From NCBI GenBank assembly GCA_964035545.1, contig OZ037767.1:29818128-29882127 (forward strand): 64,000 nucleotides of DNA, read 5' to 3'. Made by a program: the position numbers and the translations under genes. A model generated the notes under the pieces. The model made no database searches and had not been told where the DNA came from. It saw only the letters and a list, made by a program, of their open reading frames with translations. Below, piece by piece: positions 58,829 through 64,000 of this stretch (position 1 is the stretch's first letter; each line of letters starts with the position of its first letter). This DNA comes from Bugula neritina (Eukaryota; Bryozoa; Gymnolaemata; Cheilostomatida; Bugulidae).

Positions 58829-60472
58829 CTACAACTCAGTTGAAAAATGAGACTGAACAACGCTGTCATAGGTAGGAAGGTCATCTAATGCTGCCGCTCC
58901 AGAATGACCATCAACTCGTTGCTGACTTATAACCTAGACAAACAAAGTAACATTATAGATTGTTAGCATATTATTACTACAGAAATTATTTAGGTGCTGT
59001 TGCTATATAATATTTATATGACTTTGAAACTCTGACAAAATTATTTTCTGGTTATTTGTTTTATTTAGTTTAGGCTCAGAGCATAATGTTTAAACTACTA
59101 GTTGAGTTGGGTATGCAAAACGCAGCAAAGACTTAAACAGATATGGTGAGAAACAGTGATAATTTTTAAACGAAAAATTTCCAAAGTTCAGATTTAGAGA
59201 ATTCAGCTAAAGCCGACACCTGGCCAAAGTACTGTTCAGATTTGCTGCTGACCCAGTTGCATCAATCGCTGCCACAATTATATCAAATTCAAAGCAGCTT
59301 GCAGAAAATAAATTCAAAAGTGTAATTGATTAATACAATTTGAACTAATAGTTAAAATTATTAGTCTAGTTCAACTGGAGTTTCAAGTATGATGAAATAC
59401 TGCTGCTAAAACTAAATTTAATGTCATCGGTTGAAATCAGCCACAAATAACAAAACCAATCAAAGTAAACAACAAAAAGTCAAAGAAAAAACTTGACTTT
59501 ATGATGGCATATAAAAGTTTTCTAGTTTTTCAACTGGGTTTAGAGTTATATAGTTTAACTTAAATGAAATAGTTGTATGGTAAGTCATGTTAACATCAGT
59601 GTGGTGCACCCACTTGATTATATCCAGGAGGCGGAGCATTAGGAGTTATTTGTCTAGTGGAGGCGGGGCTATATGCATCAATCACAGCGTTATACTCATT
59701 CTCGAGCTGGGAAGGGTTAGCAGCCGTAGAAGAGTCTAAGGGGAAGTCCGGTGAAAGTCGGCGGTCTGTAGGAGATTCCGCATAGTTTACTATTGTGAAG
59801 GAATTGTTTGATAGACTAAGTTCCCTGCGCCTATGAGGTGAGACTGGGAAGTGTACAGGTCTTAGTCTTGTATCTGCTGAAATTAAAAGAAAACATTACA
59901 ATATACTTAACTAGCAAGTTATTTCTGTCCTTTACTTTCAGTGTAACTGAGTCTATAGTGAATTAAATATATTATATATAACATATTTTATATATATAGT
60001 ATTGATAGTATATGTACAGTATGATAGTATGCATATAATATATATAATATGTAATATAGTATAGATATTATATTATATAGCATATATATAACACATATAG
60101 CGAATATGGTATAGGTAGTATAATTATATAGTAGTCTACCTATATAAAACATATATTATAGTAGCCTATATACGATATAGATAGTATATATAGCATATAT
60201 ACTAGATTTAAGATTGATAGCTGTGTTGGTATTCTTTTACTATATATTATGTATTACTATTATGTTAGCTAAAAAGTTGTAATTCAGTGACTAAAAGCTT
60301 TTCACCTAGGTTACCTGATTGTTCACTGGAGTTGTCCCCCTCATTCTGAGGAAACTGCCGAGACTGACGTCTAGTGTTGGGATGGGTTTTTTCTTTAACT
60401 ATGCGATAACAGACACAACCCAGTAGCAAAATACCCACGAGAATACCAGTTGGCACCAAAATCTGTACATAC
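58829..60472 (-). CDS. Small membrane protein with PY-type tail, 5'-incomplete, paralogue of the 52847-49772 gene
   Basis: Secure exons in coding order: 60472-60315 (membrane segment plus basic juxtamembrane), 59876-59614 (Ser/Pro-rich tail) and 58933-58829 (end). Phases 2, 1, 0 are identical to the last three exons of the 52847-49772 gene. The tail ends are alignable: PPPGYNQV with LPTYDSV here, PPQYSDV with LPSYETV there. These are PPxY/LPxY-type ligands for WW domains. The ectodomain and signal peptide are not found with confidence. A 47-base open exon at 61517-61471 has good borders and the right exit phase, but its cysteine content does not match the paralogue. The remainder may lie beyond the (CA)n tract or outside the window. 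Confidence 0.72.
59940..60205. repeat. TATATAGTATAG-type low-complexity tract
   Basis: Irregular TATA/GTATAG repeats inside the intron between the membrane exon and the first tail exon. Confidence 0.75.
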
Positions 60473-60587
60473 CTGTTGTATATAAAACGACTCATCAACT
60501 AAACTAAACTCTCACGCAAATTTATAGTCACTATCCCTGTGAGAAACCCCTGATAGAAAGGGTTTTTGTTAAAGCGGGCTAAGGACT

Positions 60588-60744
60588 TATTTAAATGAGC
60601 AATTATTTAAATGAGCAATTATTTAAAGGAGCAATTATGACTGGATGCTCTTCCGAACATCACCAATGGCCTTTGTCAGGGCTCAAACCCATGACTTCGT
60701 GTTTACTAGGCAAACGCTCTAACCCCTAGACCACGTCTGCTCCC
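60588..60744 (-). mobile_element. tRNA-derived SINE, copy 2
   Basis: Read on the minus strand, the head has a good A-box (GGTCTAGGGGTTAGAGCG) and B-box (GGGTTTGAGCCC), followed by CCATTGGTGATGTTCGGAAG. The 3' end is three tandem 16-base units like AATTGCTCATTTAAAT. This is the layout of a tRNA-headed SINE rather than a tRNA gene. The body matches 33017-33140. Confidence 0.82.
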
Positions 60745-61470
60745 TTCATCAACTAAACTAAAAAGATATGAATTGCAACATTTATGGTCATTTTTTGCAT
60801 GCAATAAAAAAGTTATTGAAACCGATTATTTGAATTTAAAAGTTAAAAAAGGAAATAAAAATATTTTTTCAAAGGTATAATAGATTTTTTGCTGTGAATA
60901 GCAATTAGGTTATCCATTTGTCTTTAATTCTGTTATTCACTACTTAAAATTGGATGTAAATAGTTCAAACAGATTGAGCAAATTGTAGATTCAGTATTAT
61001 TGTAAAAAAGAAACTGCAAATATCTACATTTATATAAGATTCTACTATAAATATTATATGAATTAAGTAAAAAACTGTGCTAAGCTGGTAAAAAAATTTT
61101 TTCCTCAAATTGATTGGAGACAACCATTAACAAATTTTTACAGCCTGCATAGACATAAAACTTTAATTTTTTTTAACCTAGGCATAAAAGTTTATTAAAA
61201 AGTAAGTCCCCTAGCCAGTGCTGTTTAAGTCAAAGTGAAAGCACCTAAAAGGCACTTGGCACTCAAGTAAAGATTGAAATAGTAAAATTATTCCTTTTGA
61301 ATCTGTAACTTTTTATATAATGAAATTGTCAATAAAGTGTGTATCTTGCATAATATGATTATAAAATAGCAATTTTAAAATCTTACATTACAGTAGCGTT
61401 TTAAAATGGAATGGAAATATCAGCTCTTTGGCCATAGTCACCTCAACAAGTGATAGTGAACTGGGCTTAC

Positions 61471-61517
61471 ATATCCTCACAAAAGATAACGCTACTGGTA
61501 TAAGTTATAGGCAGATT
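61471..61517 (-). CDS. Candidate 47-bp upstream exon of the 5'-incomplete membrane protein gene
   Basis: The acceptor (T-rich then TTTGTAG) and the donor GTAAGC frame an open segment that exits in phase 2, exactly what the next exon at 60472 needs. It encodes about 15 residues with one Cys. The entry phase (0) differs from the paralogue's ectodomain exon, so it is uncertain. Confidence 0.25.
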
Positions 61518-61647
61518 CTACAAAAATTAAAAAGTAGATGAAGGTTTCATGTTGTTCAATTCTAAAGCTTAACAGTGCAGTCTATATTGTAATCTATATA
61601 TAATCTATACCGTTATCTTTTCAGCACTAACAGATCAGATATTTGCG

Positions 61648-64000
<2,353 letters not shown>

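Noticed and set aside
60265-60498. Start of the second PY-tail gene at the ATG near 60498
   Set aside because: The acceptor at 60473 gives the same phase as the paralogue's membrane exon, so this is more likely an internal exon with upstream exons missing.
60661-60744. tRNA gene candidate on the minus strand
   Set aside because: It has A- and B-box similarity but a poor cloverleaf, a long non-tRNA body and a second diverged copy at 33017, so it is a SINE head.

Overview
This is a 64 kb piece of an AT-rich animal nuclear genome. Its genes are split into many short exons with GT-AG introns, and there are abundant simple repeats, a Ty3/gypsy retrotransposon and a tRNA-derived SINE. The genes are metazoan (exocyst EXOC8, a DEG/ENaC channel, small single-pass membrane proteins), and gene density suggests an invertebrate. 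I cannot fix the phylum from sequence alone. Every host gene model below was assembled by hand from reading frames, splice signals and intron-phase consistency; none comes from transcript data.

Layout. 702-5432 is a young, apparently intact Ty3/gypsy element with near-identical LTRs and a 5-bp target duplication. 5.4-10.1 kb holds MITE-like relics and a 22-bp tandem repeat but no convincing gene. On the plus strand follow a small orphan single-pass membrane protein (10101-13089), a hairpin MITE and tandem/palindromic repeats (13.6-14.7 kb), and a type II membrane protein resembling a glycosyltransferase (15122-18157). The latter converges tail-to-tail with a complete 15-exon EXOC8 gene on the minus strand (25705-18661).

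From there the rest of the window reads on the minus strand. 48382-30143 is a complete 15-exon gene for an 879-residue DEG/ENaC ion channel. Its extracellular region carries a Sushi/CCP domain and a pentraxin/laminin-G-like domain, spliced in on phase-1 introns directly upstream of an RVKR furin-type site. I regard this domain architecture as the most interesting object here. Upstream lie two paralogous small membrane proteins with WW-ligand (PY-type) tails (52847-49772, and a 5'-incomplete one from about 61517 or 60472 to 58829). Between them is a secreted protein with a C-terminal PAN/apple-like domain (58093-54200).

A recurring feature is that minisatellite arrays butt directly against 3' splice sites: EXOC8 exons 6 and 9, channel exon 6, and exon 3 of the small membrane protein. 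In several of these the repeat unit looks like a copied polypyrimidine/AG segment. The window ends in a (CA)n tract of about 860 bp and a gene-poor AT-rich segment.
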